The notes under the pieces were generated by a model. The model did no database searches. It was not told where the DNA came from and worked only from the letters and a program-made list of their open reading frames with translations. DNA of 64,000 nucleotides from Bacillus sp. F19 (lineage in GTDB: Bacteria; Bacillota; Bacilli; Bacillales; Bacillaceae), in contig CP085710.1 in the NCBI GenBank assembly GCA_023823795.1, positions 460,001 through 524,000 on the forward strand, read 5' to 3'. Below are positions 34,718-43,469 of the stretch, in pieces. The first letter of the stretch is position 1; each line of letters starts with the position of its first letter. A program made the position numbers and the translations under genes.

Positions 34718-35596
34718 ATGGAAATTTTTCAGCAGATTGTCAACGGAATATCTCTGGGCAGTATTTATGCTTTAATTGCACTTGGCTATACGATGGTATA
34801 CGGCATCGTGAAGCTCATAAACTTTGCTCATGGTGATGTGTTCATGATAGGTGCCTTTGTAGGGTTTTACTCGATTACGATTTTAGAACTTGGGTTTTTC
34901 CCTGCATTAATCATCTCTATGGCAGTTTGTGCATTATTCGGAGTATTAATCGAGAGGATAGCATATAAACCTTTGAGAAATGCGACTAGAATTGCAGCAC
35001 TTATAACAGCAATTGGAGTTTCCCTCCTCATTGAATACGGAGTGATTTACGTAAGAGGAGCACAGCCGGAAGCATATCCTGGAACAGTTCTTCCATCGGA
35101 GAGCATTTCAATTTTCGGCGTCACAATTAGCAGTCAGTCATTATTTATTCTGGGTATTTCTGTCGGGCTTATGATCTTGCTTCAATTTATTGTTCATAAA
35201 ACGAAAATCGGCAAAGCCATGCGTGCGGTTTCACATGATGCAGATGCAGCAAGGCTGATGGGAATCAACGTTGACAATACGATTTCTGCTACTTTCGCAA
35301 TTGGCTCTGCTTTAGCGGGTGCAGCGGGTGTTATTTTTGGAACTTATTATATAAAAATTGAGCCGCTTATGGGGATTATTCCAGGCTTGAAGGCCTTTGT
35401 CGCTGCAGTATTGGGCGGAATCGGGATTATTCCAGGTGCGATGGTTGGCGGATTACTTCTCGGAGTCATTGAATCACTGGTAAGTGCAATGGGCTATTCC
35501 TTATGGCGTGATGGTGTAGCATTTATCGTCCTTATTCTCATTCTTATCTTCCGTCCATCAGGATTGTTTGGCAAAAACGTTAGAGAGAAAGTGTAA
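34718..35596 (+). CDS. livH: Branched-chain amino acid ABC transporter permease LivH
   Basis: A 292-residue permease with about eight helices. Motifs are SLGSIYALIALGYTMVYGIVKLINFAHGD and, near the C-terminus, FVAAVLGGIGIIPGAMVGGLLLGV. ATG 34718 follows AGGGGAG; the open frame extends upstream to 34643 through non-family sequence overlapping the hairpin. It pairs with LivM. Confidence 0.9.
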   Translation: MEIFQQIVNGISLGSIYALIALGYTMVYGIVKLINFAHGDVFMIGAFVGFYSITILELGFFPALIISMAVCALFGVLIERIAYKPLRNATRIAALITAIGVSLLIEYGVIYVRGAQPEAYPGTVLPSESISIFGVTISSQSLFILGISVGLMILLQFIVHKTKIGKAMRAVSHDADAARLMGINVDNTISATFAIGSALAGAAGVIFGTYYIKIEPLMGIIPGLKAFVAAVLGGIGIIPGAMVGGLLLGVIESLVSAMGYSLWRDGVAFIVLILILIFRPSGLFGKNVREKV

Positions 35597-35610
35597 GGGG
35601 GATGACAGCA

Positions 35611-36576
35611 ATGAAGAAATCAAAAGGGTTTTGGTTATCAATCGGTTTGGCACTTGTTGGTTTCATCGTCGTACAATTTTTAATCACGGGCGGGTTTTTG
35701 AACATTTATCTGGTAAATGCTCTTTACTTTATGGCCATTAATATTATGCTGGCTGCAAGTCTGCATCTTATTATCGGAATTACCGGTCAATTTTCAATCG
35801 GGCATGCAGGATTTTTAGCGGTAGGGGCGTATGCTTCGGCTATTATTACAATGAAGATGCAATTGCCGTTTTCGGTTGCCCTGATTGTAGGCGGACTAGC
35901 TGCAGCTGTTGCCGGTCTTATTATTGGAATTCCAAGTTTACGTCTAAAAGGGGACTATCTTGCAATTGCTACACTTGGATTTGGTGAAATCGTCCGCATC
36001 ACGTTTCTGAATATTGATTATGTTGGCGGAGCAAGCGGCATGCAGGTATCCCATCTTACAACTTGGCCGTGGGTGTTCGGATGTTTGCTCATTACGATTC
36101 TTGCCATTGTCAATTTTACGAATTCAACTCATGGACGAGCTTGTATTTCTATTCGTGAAAATGAAATAGCAGCAGATGCGATGGGAATCAATACAACGTA
36201 CTACAAAGTTGCGGCATTCGTGATTGGTGCCTTTTTCGCAGGAATGGCAGGCGGACTGTTCGCACATAACTTTTACATCATCCAGCCAACAAACTTCGGT
36301 TTTTTAAAGTCATTTGATATTTTAATCTTTGTCGTTCTTGGCGGGCTCGGCAGTATGTCCGGTGCCGTTCTGGCAGCAATCCTGCTTACGATTGTTTCTA
36401 CTTTCCTTCAGGAATACCCAGAGACGAGAATGATTATTTACAGTCTTGTCCTGATTGTGATGATGCTTTATCGTCCTCAAGGCTTGCTCGGTACGAAAGA
36501 GTTCACTTCATTTTTCAAAAATCGTAAAGGCATGAAAGGGGGTGCAGGTCATGACAGCAAAAACACCGTTGCTTAA
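35611..36576 (+). CDS. livM: Branched-chain amino acid ABC transporter permease LivM
   Basis: A 321-residue permease with about nine helices. It has the LivM motifs LIIGITGQFSIGHAGFLAVGAYASA and the C-terminal DILIFVVLGGLGSMSGAVLAA. ATG 35611 is nine bases after AAGGGGG; an ATG at 35602 is adjacent to that site. It overlaps livG. Confidence 0.9.
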   Translation: MKKSKGFWLSIGLALVGFIVVQFLITGGFLNIYLVNALYFMAINIMLAASLHLIIGITGQFSIGHAGFLAVGAYASAIITMKMQLPFSVALIVGGLAAAVAGLIIGIPSLRLKGDYLAIATLGFGEIVRITFLNIDYVGGASGMQVSHLTTWPWVFGCLLITILAIVNFTNSTHGRACISIRENEIAADAMGINTTYYKVAAFVIGAFFAGMAGGLFAHNFYIIQPTNFGFLKSFDILIFVVLGGLGSMSGAVLAAILLTIVSTFLQEYPETRMIIYSLVLIVMMLYRPQGLLGTKEFTSFFKNRKGMKGGAGHDSKNTVA

Positions 36577-37330
36577 CGTGCAGAATTTAGGCATAAAGTT
36601 TGGGGGTCTTAAGGCTCTTTCATCCGTCACTATCGAATTGAATAAAGGTGAGCTTGTTGGATTGATCGGCCCAAATGGAGCTGGAAAAACGACCTTTTTT
36701 AATCTGTTAACAGGCGTATATGTACCAACAGAAGGAACGTTAATGCTTGAAGGTCAAAAACTGAACGGTCTTGTGCCCTATAAAATTACGCGCAAAGGAA
36801 TCAGCAGAACGTTTCAAAACATTAGACTGTTCAGTGATCTTTCTGTTTTGGATAATGTAAAAGTGGCCTATCATTCTCTTGCAAAGCATTCCATTGCAAG
36901 TTCTATTCTCAGGCTGCCTTCCCATTTTTCCGGAGAACGTGAAATGGAAGAAAAAGCGATTGAATTTCTTAAGATTTTCAAGCTTGATAAAGTGAAACAC
37001 GAGAAGGCAAAGAATCTGCCATACGGTCAGCAGCGCCGTTTAGAAATTGCCCGTGCACTTGCAGCTAACCCTAAGCTTTTGCTTCTTGATGAGCCTGCAG
37101 CAGGGATGAACCCGCAGGAAACAGAAGAACTGATGAATTTGATTGCATTTATCCGCGCGAAGTTTGATTTAACGGTTTTGCTGATTGAACATGATATGCC
37201 GCTTGTCATGGGTGTTTGTGAACGAATTTATGTACTTGATCATGGCCAGTTAATTGCTCAGGGAGTGCCTGAGGAAATCCGAAACAATCCAAAAGTCATC
37301 GAAGCGTATCTCGGCGAGGAGGTTTCATAA
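36551..37330 (+). CDS. livG: Branched-chain amino acid ABC transporter ATPase LivG
   Basis: A 259-residue ATPase. Walker A is GPNGAGKTT; the Q-loop region includes the LivG-type insertion with GISRTFQNIRLF. The signature is PYGQQRR (variant of LSGGQ), and Walker B is LLLLDEPAAGMNP. ATG 36551 follows AAAGGGGG. It overlaps livF by one base (TAATG). Confidence 0.92.
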   Translation: MTAKTPLLNVQNLGIKFGGLKALSSVTIELNKGELVGLIGPNGAGKTTFFNLLTGVYVPTEGTLMLEGQKLNGLVPYKITRKGISRTFQNIRLFSDLSVLDNVKVAYHSLAKHSIASSILRLPSHFSGEREMEEKAIEFLKIFKLDKVKHEKAKNLPYGQQRRLEIARALAANPKLLLLDEPAAGMNPQETEELMNLIAFIRAKFDLTVLLIEHDMPLVMGVCERIYVLDHGQLIAQGVPEEIRNNPKVIEAYLGEEVS

Positions 37331-38037
37331 TGCTGAAAGTAAATGGAATCAATGTATACTATGGAAATATACAAGCAATAAAGGATGTATCTTTAGAGAT
37401 CAATCAAGGTGAAATTGTGACCTTGATCGGTGCAAATGGAGCCGGGAAGAGCACACTTTTAAAAACCATTTCAGGACTTTTAAAGCCTAAAAAGGGAGAG
37501 GTGCTTTTCCAAGATAAATCAATTGCAGGAAAAGCAGCTCAAACAATCGTTAAACAAGGAATATCACATGTTCCTGAGGGACGCAGAGTGTTTGCAAACA
37601 TGACGGTTGAGGAGAATTTAGAGCTTGGAGCTTACTTGCGCAAAGATAAAGCTGAAATCAAAAGGGATTTTGAAAAAGTATTTGAACTCTTTCCAAGGCT
37701 GCTTGAGCGCAAAAAACAGCAGGCAGGAACACTATCAGGAGGGGAACAGCAGATGCTGGCAATGGGACGCGCACTAATGGCGCGCCCCAAGCTGCTTCTG
37801 CTGGATGAACCATCAATGGGACTTGCTCCGCTGCTGGTTAAAACGATCTTCAGAATTATTGAAGAGATCAATAAAACTGGCACAACCATTTTATTAGTTG
37901 AACAAAATGCAAACATGGCTTTGTCGATCGCTGATAGAGTATATGTGGTTGAAACAGGCAAGGTTGTGCTGTCTGGAACGGCAGATGAATTAAATGCAAG
38001 TGATCAGCTGAAAATGGCTTACCTGGGAGGTCATTAA
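37330..38037 (+). CDS. livF: Branched-chain amino acid ABC transporter ATPase LivF
   Basis: A 235-residue ATPase with Walker A GANGAGKST, GISHVPEGRRVFANMTVEENL (LivF hallmark), LSGGEQQMLAMGRAL and LLLLDEPSMGL. It forms the ATPase heterodimer with LivG. It is the last gene of the operon; a terminator follows. Confidence 0.92.
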   Translation: MLKVNGINVYYGNIQAIKDVSLEINQGEIVTLIGANGAGKSTLLKTISGLLKPKKGEVLFQDKSIAGKAAQTIVKQGISHVPEGRRVFANMTVEENLELGAYLRKDKAEIKRDFEKVFELFPRLLERKKQQAGTLSGGEQQMLAMGRALMARPKLLLLDEPSMGLAPLLVKTIFRIIEEINKTGTTILLVEQNANMALSIADRVYVVETGKVVLSGTADELNASDQLKMAYLGGH

Positions 38038-38041
38038 CAGA

Positions 38042-38079
38042 AAAAACCCCTTCAACTCTTAAAGGTTGATGGGGTTTTT
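38042..38079 (+). terminator. Terminator of the liv operon
   Basis: AAAAACCCC...GGGGTTTTT with an inner TCAAC/GTTGA pairing. Confidence 0.88.
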
Positions 38080-38135
38080 CATTGTCTAGGAAATTATAAA
38101 AGGTAATAGGTTGTGGATAACGAAATAAAGTTATC

Positions 38136-38255
38136 TACGTCCAGCGCAAGCGCCTAAATCCTCGGTCAGAACAAATCCGCCAAAAAAGTCAAACCCGGAC
38201 TTTTCTGTCGGATTCTTATCTGCCTTTCGGATCTAACCAAGGCGCTTGCGCTTTA
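38136..38255 (+). repeat. Dispersed hairpin element, copy D
   Basis: Same orientation as the other copies. Outer stem AGCGCAAGCGCC / GGCGCTTGCGCT; inner motifs CCTCGGTCAGAAC, AAATCCGCC, AAAAAGTCAAACCCGGACTTTT, then GTCGGATTC. It ends seven bases before the niaP stop codon (minus strand). Confidence 0.82.
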
Positions 38256-38261
38256 GTTCTG

Positions 38262-39467
38262 TTAAAACAGCTGTTTGGCTTTTGTTTCTTTTCCAAGAAC
38301 GATAACAGCCAGTACACCGATCAGTATGGATACACAAAAGGTTGAAAAGATCATGGTCATCGGGGTATCTTCGGCAACAAGATAACCAACAAGCAATGGC
38401 CCTAAAATTCCGCCAATGCGTCCGAATGATGCAGCCATCCCGGCGCCTGTTCCGCGAACAGCTGTCGGATATTGCTCAGGGGTATAAGCGTATAACGCTC
38501 CCCAGGCTCCCAGATTGAAGAATGACAGGAATATTCCTGATGTAAGAAGCAGAGTGAGAGATTCAGCCGTTCCAAAGAAATAGGCGCTTAACGCAGTTCC
38601 GACTAAATAGGTCGTTAACACAAACTTCCTGCCGAATTTCTCTATAAACCAGGCTGCTGTGAAATAGCCCGGAAGCTGAGCTAGAGTCATGATAAGAACA
38701 TATTGAAAGCTCTTGATTAAACTGAAGCCTTTCAGAACCATGACACTTGGCAGCCATAGGAACATGCCGTAGTAAGAAAAGACGACACAGAACCAAAGAA
38801 TCCAAAGCATAGTGGTCTGACGAATATAATCCTTAGACCAGACTGTTTTGATATTTTCCAAAATGGACGGCTTCTGTTCTTTCTTTATCGCTAAAAACTG
38901 GGGAGAGTCCGGAAGTTTGATCCGTAAGTACAGCGCATAAAATGCTGGCAATGCACTTAGAAGCAGAGCCGTTTGCCATCCGTAGCTTGGAATAATGAAA
39001 TAAGAGATAAGAGCGGCAATAAGCCAGCCTGCAGCCCAGAAGCTTTCGAGCAGGACAACAATTCTTCCCCGTTTTTCAGGTGCTACACTTTCAGACACGA
39101 GAGTTGATGCAACAGGAAGTTCTCCTCCAAGGCCCATTCCAACAAAAAACCTTAATATGAGGAAGGCGGTTAATGTAGTTGTGAAAGCAGACAGTCCGCT
39201 TCCGACTGAAAAGAGAAGCAAGGTAATAATAAAGACATGTTTCCTTCCGATACGGTCAGACAATAATCCAAACACGAGGGCGCCAACAGCCATTCCGATA
39301 GAATTCATGCTGCCGATCCAGGCCATTTGTTTAACGCTTAAACCCCATTCAGATTGAAGCGCCGCTATAATAAATGAGAGCATTCCAACATCCATGGCAT
39401 CAAAAAGCCAGCCAAGTCCTGCAATTCCAAGCAGTTTTCGGGTTGGAAGTGTATTCTTTTTCTCCAT
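38262..39467 (-). CDS. niaP: Niacin transporter of the MFS (NiaP/YceI-like)
   Basis: A 401-residue major facilitator with 12 helices, very similar to my memory of B. subtilis NiaP (YceI). Shared segments include RKLLGIAGLGWLFDAMDVG, GLGGELPVASTLVSE, WFCVVFSYYGMFLWLPSVM and YAYTPEQYPTAVRGTG. It takes up nicotinate and related pyridines, supplying pncB of the NAD salvage operon. AAGGAGG precedes ATG 39467; an earlier in-frame start lacks a site. No copy of the TTAACAA palindrome seen before nrtR is visible upstream. Confidence 0.88.
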   Translation of the reverse strand: MEKKNTLPTRKLLGIAGLGWLFDAMDVGMLSFIIAALQSEWGLSVKQMAWIGSMNSIGMAVGALVFGLLSDRIGRKHVFIITLLLFSVGSGLSAFTTTLTAFLILRFFVGMGLGGELPVASTLVSESVAPEKRGRIVVLLESFWAAGWLIAALISYFIIPSYGWQTALLLSALPAFYALYLRIKLPDSPQFLAIKKEQKPSILENIKTVWSKDYIRQTTMLWILWFCVVFSYYGMFLWLPSVMVLKGFSLIKSFQYVLIMTLAQLPGYFTAAWFIEKFGRKFVLTTYLVGTALSAYFFGTAESLTLLLTSGIFLSFFNLGAWGALYAYTPEQYPTAVRGTGAGMAASFGRIGGILGPLLVGYLVAEDTPMTMIFSTFCVSILIGVLAVIVLGKETKAKQLF

Positions 39468-39598
39468 CGTATCCTCCTTAACAGCTTTCACCGATAATAG
39501 AATGCAGTAATCTTTCTTATTTTAGTCTACCATCTGAATTATTTCTATCTTTGAATGAGTCTAAAGAAGGTTATTTTTAAAAAAATAAGATAACTAAA

Positions 39599-39627
39599 TT
39601 TACATACTTTTCAGATAAATATATAAT
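39599..39627 (+). promoter_or_regulatory. Promoter of the DUF485/acetate symporter operon
   Basis: TTTACA (39599-39604), 17-base spacer, TATAAT (39622-39627). Confidence 0.7.
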
Positions 39628-39698
39628 GAGAGTGTGAAAATTTGGAATTAAAGGAGGTTTGGTTTTTTTATAAACTTTTAACTAAGGGGGAACTAATA

Positions 39699-40031
39699 GT
39701 GAGTAATGAAAAACAACAATTGAAGTCCGCACAGTCCTCAGTAGATTACACCAAAATTGTTCAGTCGCAATCCTTTCAAAAACTGCTTCAGGCAAAACGA
39801 AATTTCATTTTGCCAATGTCATTATTTTTCTTAGCATTTTATTTTACACTGCCGGTGTTAACGGCTTATTCAACCGTACTGAATGAGTATGCAGTCGGCC
39901 CGATCAGCTGGGCATGGGTATTTGCCTTTGCCCAATTTATTATGACTTGGACGCTGTGTATGCTTTATTCCAGCCGGGCAAAGAAGTTTGATCAGATGGT
40001 AGAAGAAATCAAAGCTGAAGCAAGAAGGTAA
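39699..40031 (+). CDS. DUF485 membrane protein (YwcB-like)
   Basis: A 110-residue protein with two membrane helices and a YTKIVQSQSFQKLLQAKRNFILP start typical of DUF485. DUF485 genes nearly always precede acetate-type sodium symporters, as here. GTG 39699 follows AAGGGGGA; an in-frame TTG at 39642 is less likely. Its role beside the symporter is not known. Confidence 0.82.
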   Translation: MSNEKQQLKSAQSSVDYTKIVQSQSFQKLLQAKRNFILPMSLFFLAFYFTLPVLTAYSTVLNEYAVGPISWAWVFAFAQFIMTWTLCMLYSSRAKKFDQMVEEIKAEARR

Positions 40032-40045
40032 GGAGGAAACTTTCA

Positions 40046-41575
40046 ATGAACATGCTGGCATTCTCTCTCTTTTTGGCGATCGTTATTATGACATTATTTA
40101 TTACCTATTTTGCCTCAAAGCGCACAAAGACAACCAGTGATTTTTACACCGCAGACAGCAGTTTAACCGGCTTTCAAAACGGACTGGCTATCGCTGGCGA
40201 TTATATGTCCGCAGCTTCTTTTTTAGGGATCGCCGGAATGATAGCGCTTTCTGGATTTGATGGTTTCTTTTACAGCATAGGGTTTTTAGTTGCATATCTT
40301 GTGGTGTTATACATAGTGGCTGAGCCCCTTCGGAATTTGGGGAAGTATACAATGGCTGACATGATAGCAGCAAGGTTTAATAACAGTAAAGTGCGCGGTG
40401 TAGCGGCTCTGAATACGATTTCTATTTCAATCTTTTATATGATTGCTCAGTTAGTGGGAGCGGGAGGGCTTATACATCTGCTCCTTGGCATTGAATATGT
40501 GTATTCAGTTCTGATTGTAGGCACTCTGATGACAATCTATGTGGTATTCGGAGGAATGACTGCAACGAGCTGGGTGCAGATTGTAAAAGCTGTTCTTCTT
40601 ATGATAGGTACATTTATAATCTCAGTTATTGTGTTTGCTAAATTTGATTTCAGCATCATGAAAATGTTCTCTGAGATGCAGACGGCGACGCCGCTTGGTG
40701 AAAGCTTTTTGAATCCGGGGAATAAGTTTAAGAATCCGCTGGATACGATTTCGCTGAATCTGGCGCTTGTTCTTGGAACGGCCGGACTACCTCATATCCT
40801 GATTCGTTTCTTTACAGTGAAGGATGCCATTACGGCACGTAAATCTGTTGTATATGCAACCTGGATTATCGGTGCGTTTTATGTGATGACTGTCTTTTTA
40901 GGTTTAGGAGCTGCAGCGTTTGTTGGCTATGACAATATTGTAGCTGCAAACTCAGCTGGGAACATGGCAGCGCCATTGCTTGCAGAAGCGATTGGCGGGG
41001 ATTTCTTATTTGCCTTTGTTTCTGCAGTAGCATTCGCTACAATACTCGCTGTTGTAGCGGGACTCGTGCTATCAGCTGCTTCTGCATTTGCGCATGACTT
41101 TTACAGCCATATTCTTCGCCGCGGAGAAGCAACTGAGAAAGAGCAGGTTGTGGCAGCCAGATGGGCATCTATCGGTGTGGCCGTTCTTTCAATTCTTCTC
41201 GCTTTGTTTGCGCAGAACATGAACGTAGCATTTTTAGTCGCATTGGCCTTTGCTGTCGCGGCAAGCGCCAATTTGCCAATTCTCCTGCTGACGATATTCT
41301 GGAAACGGTTTAATACAGCCGGCGCTGTTACAGGTATGCTGACTGGCTTGTTCAGTTCTTTGATTCTTGTAGCTATAAGCCCGAATGTATGGTCACCAGA
41401 AGCAGGAGCTGCCATTTTTGTAGGAGATCCTTTGTTCAGTCTGACTAATCCGGGTATCGTTTCAATCCCGCTTGGATTCCTTGGTGCTTACATCGGAACC
41501 ATCGTTTCAAGCAAGAAAGAAGATGCGAAGAAATTTGATGAGATTCTTGTGAAGGCTAATACTGGAATGAAATAA
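40046..41575 (+). CDS. Sodium:solute symporter, acetate/pyruvate type (ActP/YwcA-like)
   Basis: A 509-residue SSS-family transporter with 13 helices. DFYTADSSLTGFQNGLAIAGDYMSAASFLGI and GTAGLPHILIRFFTVKDAITARKSV are typical of ActP-type cation acetate symporters. GGAGG precedes the ATG. With the DUF485 gene it forms a two-gene operon closed by a strong terminator. Confidence 0.87.
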   Translation: MNMLAFSLFLAIVIMTLFITYFASKRTKTTSDFYTADSSLTGFQNGLAIAGDYMSAASFLGIAGMIALSGFDGFFYSIGFLVAYLVVLYIVAEPLRNLGKYTMADMIAARFNNSKVRGVAALNTISISIFYMIAQLVGAGGLIHLLLGIEYVYSVLIVGTLMTIYVVFGGMTATSWVQIVKAVLLMIGTFIISVIVFAKFDFSIMKMFSEMQTATPLGESFLNPGNKFKNPLDTISLNLALVLGTAGLPHILIRFFTVKDAITARKSVVYATWIIGAFYVMTVFLGLGAAAFVGYDNIVAANSAGNMAAPLLAEAIGGDFLFAFVSAVAFATILAVVAGLVLSAASAFAHDFYSHILRRGEATEKEQVVAARWASIGVAVLSILLALFAQNMNVAFLVALAFAVAASANLPILLLTIFWKRFNTAGAVTGMLTGLFSSLILVAISPNVWSPEAGAAIFVGDPLFSLTNPGIVSIPLGFLGAYIGTIVSSKKEDAKKFDEILVKANTGMK

Positions 41576-41581
41576 GTCATA

Positions 41582-41622
41582 AAAAACCCTCCCGCTTGTA
41601 CTTGTAGCGGGAGGGTTTTTGT
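41582..41622 (+). terminator. Terminator of the symporter operon
   Basis: Perfect 14-bp stem AAAAACCCTCCCGC / GCGGGAGGGTTTTT. Confidence 0.9.
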
Positions 41623-41724
41623 ATAAGACTAGTGAGAAATAAAGAGAGATTCCGGGTTAAAAAGATCTGTCTGAAACAGAAGAATTTAAGCTGCGAAAGA
41701 ACAAAAAAGCGGCCGGCTGAAAAA

Positions 41725-41910
41725 TTAATCACTTGAAGATTGATCCTTTGTTTTATGTTTCTTCTTTTCATCCTGAAGTCCGATTTTTACCTCTTCGGTC
41801 GGGATAGCGTCAACGGTCATTTCATTTTCCCGTTCAATTAGTGTTTTTCCGTCACGCCCTTGTATCTGCTCGGGGTTATCTTGTTTTTGTTTCGTTTTTT
41901 TATCAGTCAC
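41725..41910 (-). CDS. Small charged protein of unknown function
   Basis: A 61-residue hydrophilic protein, rich in Lys, Asp, Glu and Gln, with no membrane segment. GTG 41910 is chosen because GGAGGTGA lies just upstream; an in-frame ATG at 41925 overlaps that site. Composition resembles small spore- or stress-related proteins of bacilli, but I recognise no family. Confidence 0.55.
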   Translation of the reverse strand: MTDKKTKQKQDNPEQIQGRDGKTLIERENEMTVDAIPTEEVKIGLQDEKKKHKTKDQSSSD

Positions 41911-42059
41911 GCCAATCACCTCCATGTATGTACAGATACCTGTTTTACTGCGGGTTAAAACATTTGTTTAAATATAAGGTTCATTAAAAAACAAAGAGGA
42001 GTTATGCGATTTTTGTCGAATATCAAACTCAATACACAAATATAATTGAGGAAATTACG

Positions 42060-43328
42060 ATGCTAGCAGAGAAATTAACATTACATGTTTTAATCGTTTT
42101 GGTTCCTGTCTTAATTTATACGGTTATTTTTGAAAACAAGCGCATTACGGCATCTCCTTATTTCTCCGGAGTTATATACGGAATCGCTGCCTTTTTGTGC
42201 ATGATTTTTTCGTTTTATGATTACGGTCTTTATTGGGATTTAAGATATGTCCCAATGGTGCTGGCATTGCTGTATGGAGGTCCTGTTTCAGGCCTGATTG
42301 TTTTCTTTTTCATTCTGCTTGCCAGAACATACATAGGCGGGGAAGCAATTGTTTTTGGATATATAAGCGCCTTCCTTGCATTGATTGTACCGTTCCTATT
42401 TTCAAAGCGTTTTAGAAAGTACAAGCCTAAAAAAAGAATTCAGCTTTCTATCCTTATTGGATTCTGTCCAGCTTTTGTCCAGCTTTTCATTCTGCTTTCT
42501 TTTTTAATTACATCTGATTTCACCTTCACCAGCAGCAGTGAGCTGTTATTTTATGTGTTCATCTTCGGAACTTTACAAGTTATCGCTATTGGGATAGCTG
42601 CTAAGCTGCTTGAAGCAGGCATTGACAGGAAGATGATGAAGCAGGAGATTATCCGTACAGAAAAGCTGAACACGATTGGTGAGCTTGCTGCATCCATCGC
42701 ACATGAAGTCCGAAATCCATTAACCGTTGTAAAAGGGTTTTTGCAGCTGATGGAAAAAGAAAAGAAGACCGAAGAACAATATATGCGTTTAATTTTGAGT
42801 GAGCTTGGCAGAGCAGAGTCCATTCTGAATGATTATCTTAATTTTGCTAAGCCTAAGCTTAAAAAAATTGAAGAATTTCAGCTCTCAGAAGTTATTCAGG
42901 ATGTCGTCTATTTATTAAATGCACTTGCGGTCAAGCAAGGAGTTAAGTTATCCTGCCAGCTGCAGCCGGGTCTTTATGTTGAAACAGATCGAAGCCAGCT
43001 GAAGCAGGCACTTGTAAATTTCATTAAAAATGCAATCGAAGCAACTCCTGGAGGCGGAAGGGTCCGAATACAGCTCTATTTGAAAAACGGCCATGCCCAT
43101 ACAGTCATATCTGATACAGGCAAGGGGATGACAACGGAGCAGCTTTCCCAGATTGGCACTGTCTTTTATTCGACCAAGGATAAAGGCACCGGTCTTGGAA
43201 CAACCGTTTCGCTTCGCATTATTGAAACCATGAAAGGAAGAGTAGCATATAAAAGCGATCTTGGTGCGGGTACAGAAGTGACCATGATCCTGCCGGTGAA
43301 AAATAATAAAAGAGGCGCACCACAGTAG
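42060..43328 (+). CDS. KinB-like sporulation-type sensor histidine kinase
   Basis: A 422-residue kinase. Residues 1-185 hold about six helices of the 5TM-LYT type found in KinB and LytS. The phosphorylated His215 lies in GELAASIAHEVRNPLTVVKGF. The ATPase domain has NFIKNAIEA (N box), SDTGKGM and GTGLGTTVSLRI. There is no linked regulator, as is usual for orphan kinases feeding the Spo0 phosphorelay. That role is an inference from architecture. Its stop lies in the terminator hairpin. Confidence 0.83.
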   Translation: MLAEKLTLHVLIVLVPVLIYTVIFENKRITASPYFSGVIYGIAAFLCMIFSFYDYGLYWDLRYVPMVLALLYGGPVSGLIVFFFILLARTYIGGEAIVFGYISAFLALIVPFLFSKRFRKYKPKKRIQLSILIGFCPAFVQLFILLSFLITSDFTFTSSSELLFYVFIFGTLQVIAIGIAAKLLEAGIDRKMMKQEIIRTEKLNTIGELAASIAHEVRNPLTVVKGFLQLMEKEKKTEEQYMRLILSELGRAESILNDYLNFAKPKLKKIEEFQLSEVIQDVVYLLNALAVKQGVKLSCQLQPGLYVETDRSQLKQALVNFIKNAIEATPGGGRVRIQLYLKNGHAHTVISDTGKGMTTEQLSQIGTVFYSTKDKGTGLGTTVSLRIIETMKGRVAYKSDLGAGTEVTMILPVKNNKRGAPQ

Positions 43329-43346
43329 GTACTGTGGTTTTTTTAT
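43320..43346 (+). terminator. Terminator of the kinase gene
   Basis: ACCACAGT/ACTGTGGT stem and a T run; the left arm overlaps the stop codon. Confidence 0.85.
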
Positions 43347-43409
43347 GCCTTAAATCACAACTTCCAATCTGAAATTCTAGTATTAACCTATTAAATTAGC
43401 AAAAAATTA

Positions 43410-43438
43410 TTTAAAAATTCAGATAACAAAAGTATAAT
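43410..43438 (+). promoter_or_regulatory. Probable cstA promoter
   Basis: TATAAT (43433-43438) with a weak -35 TTTAAA at 43410-43415 and a 17-base spacer. Confidence 0.5.
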
Positions 43439-43469
43439 AGGTTTGTATGTTACAGAAGGGATGATGCAG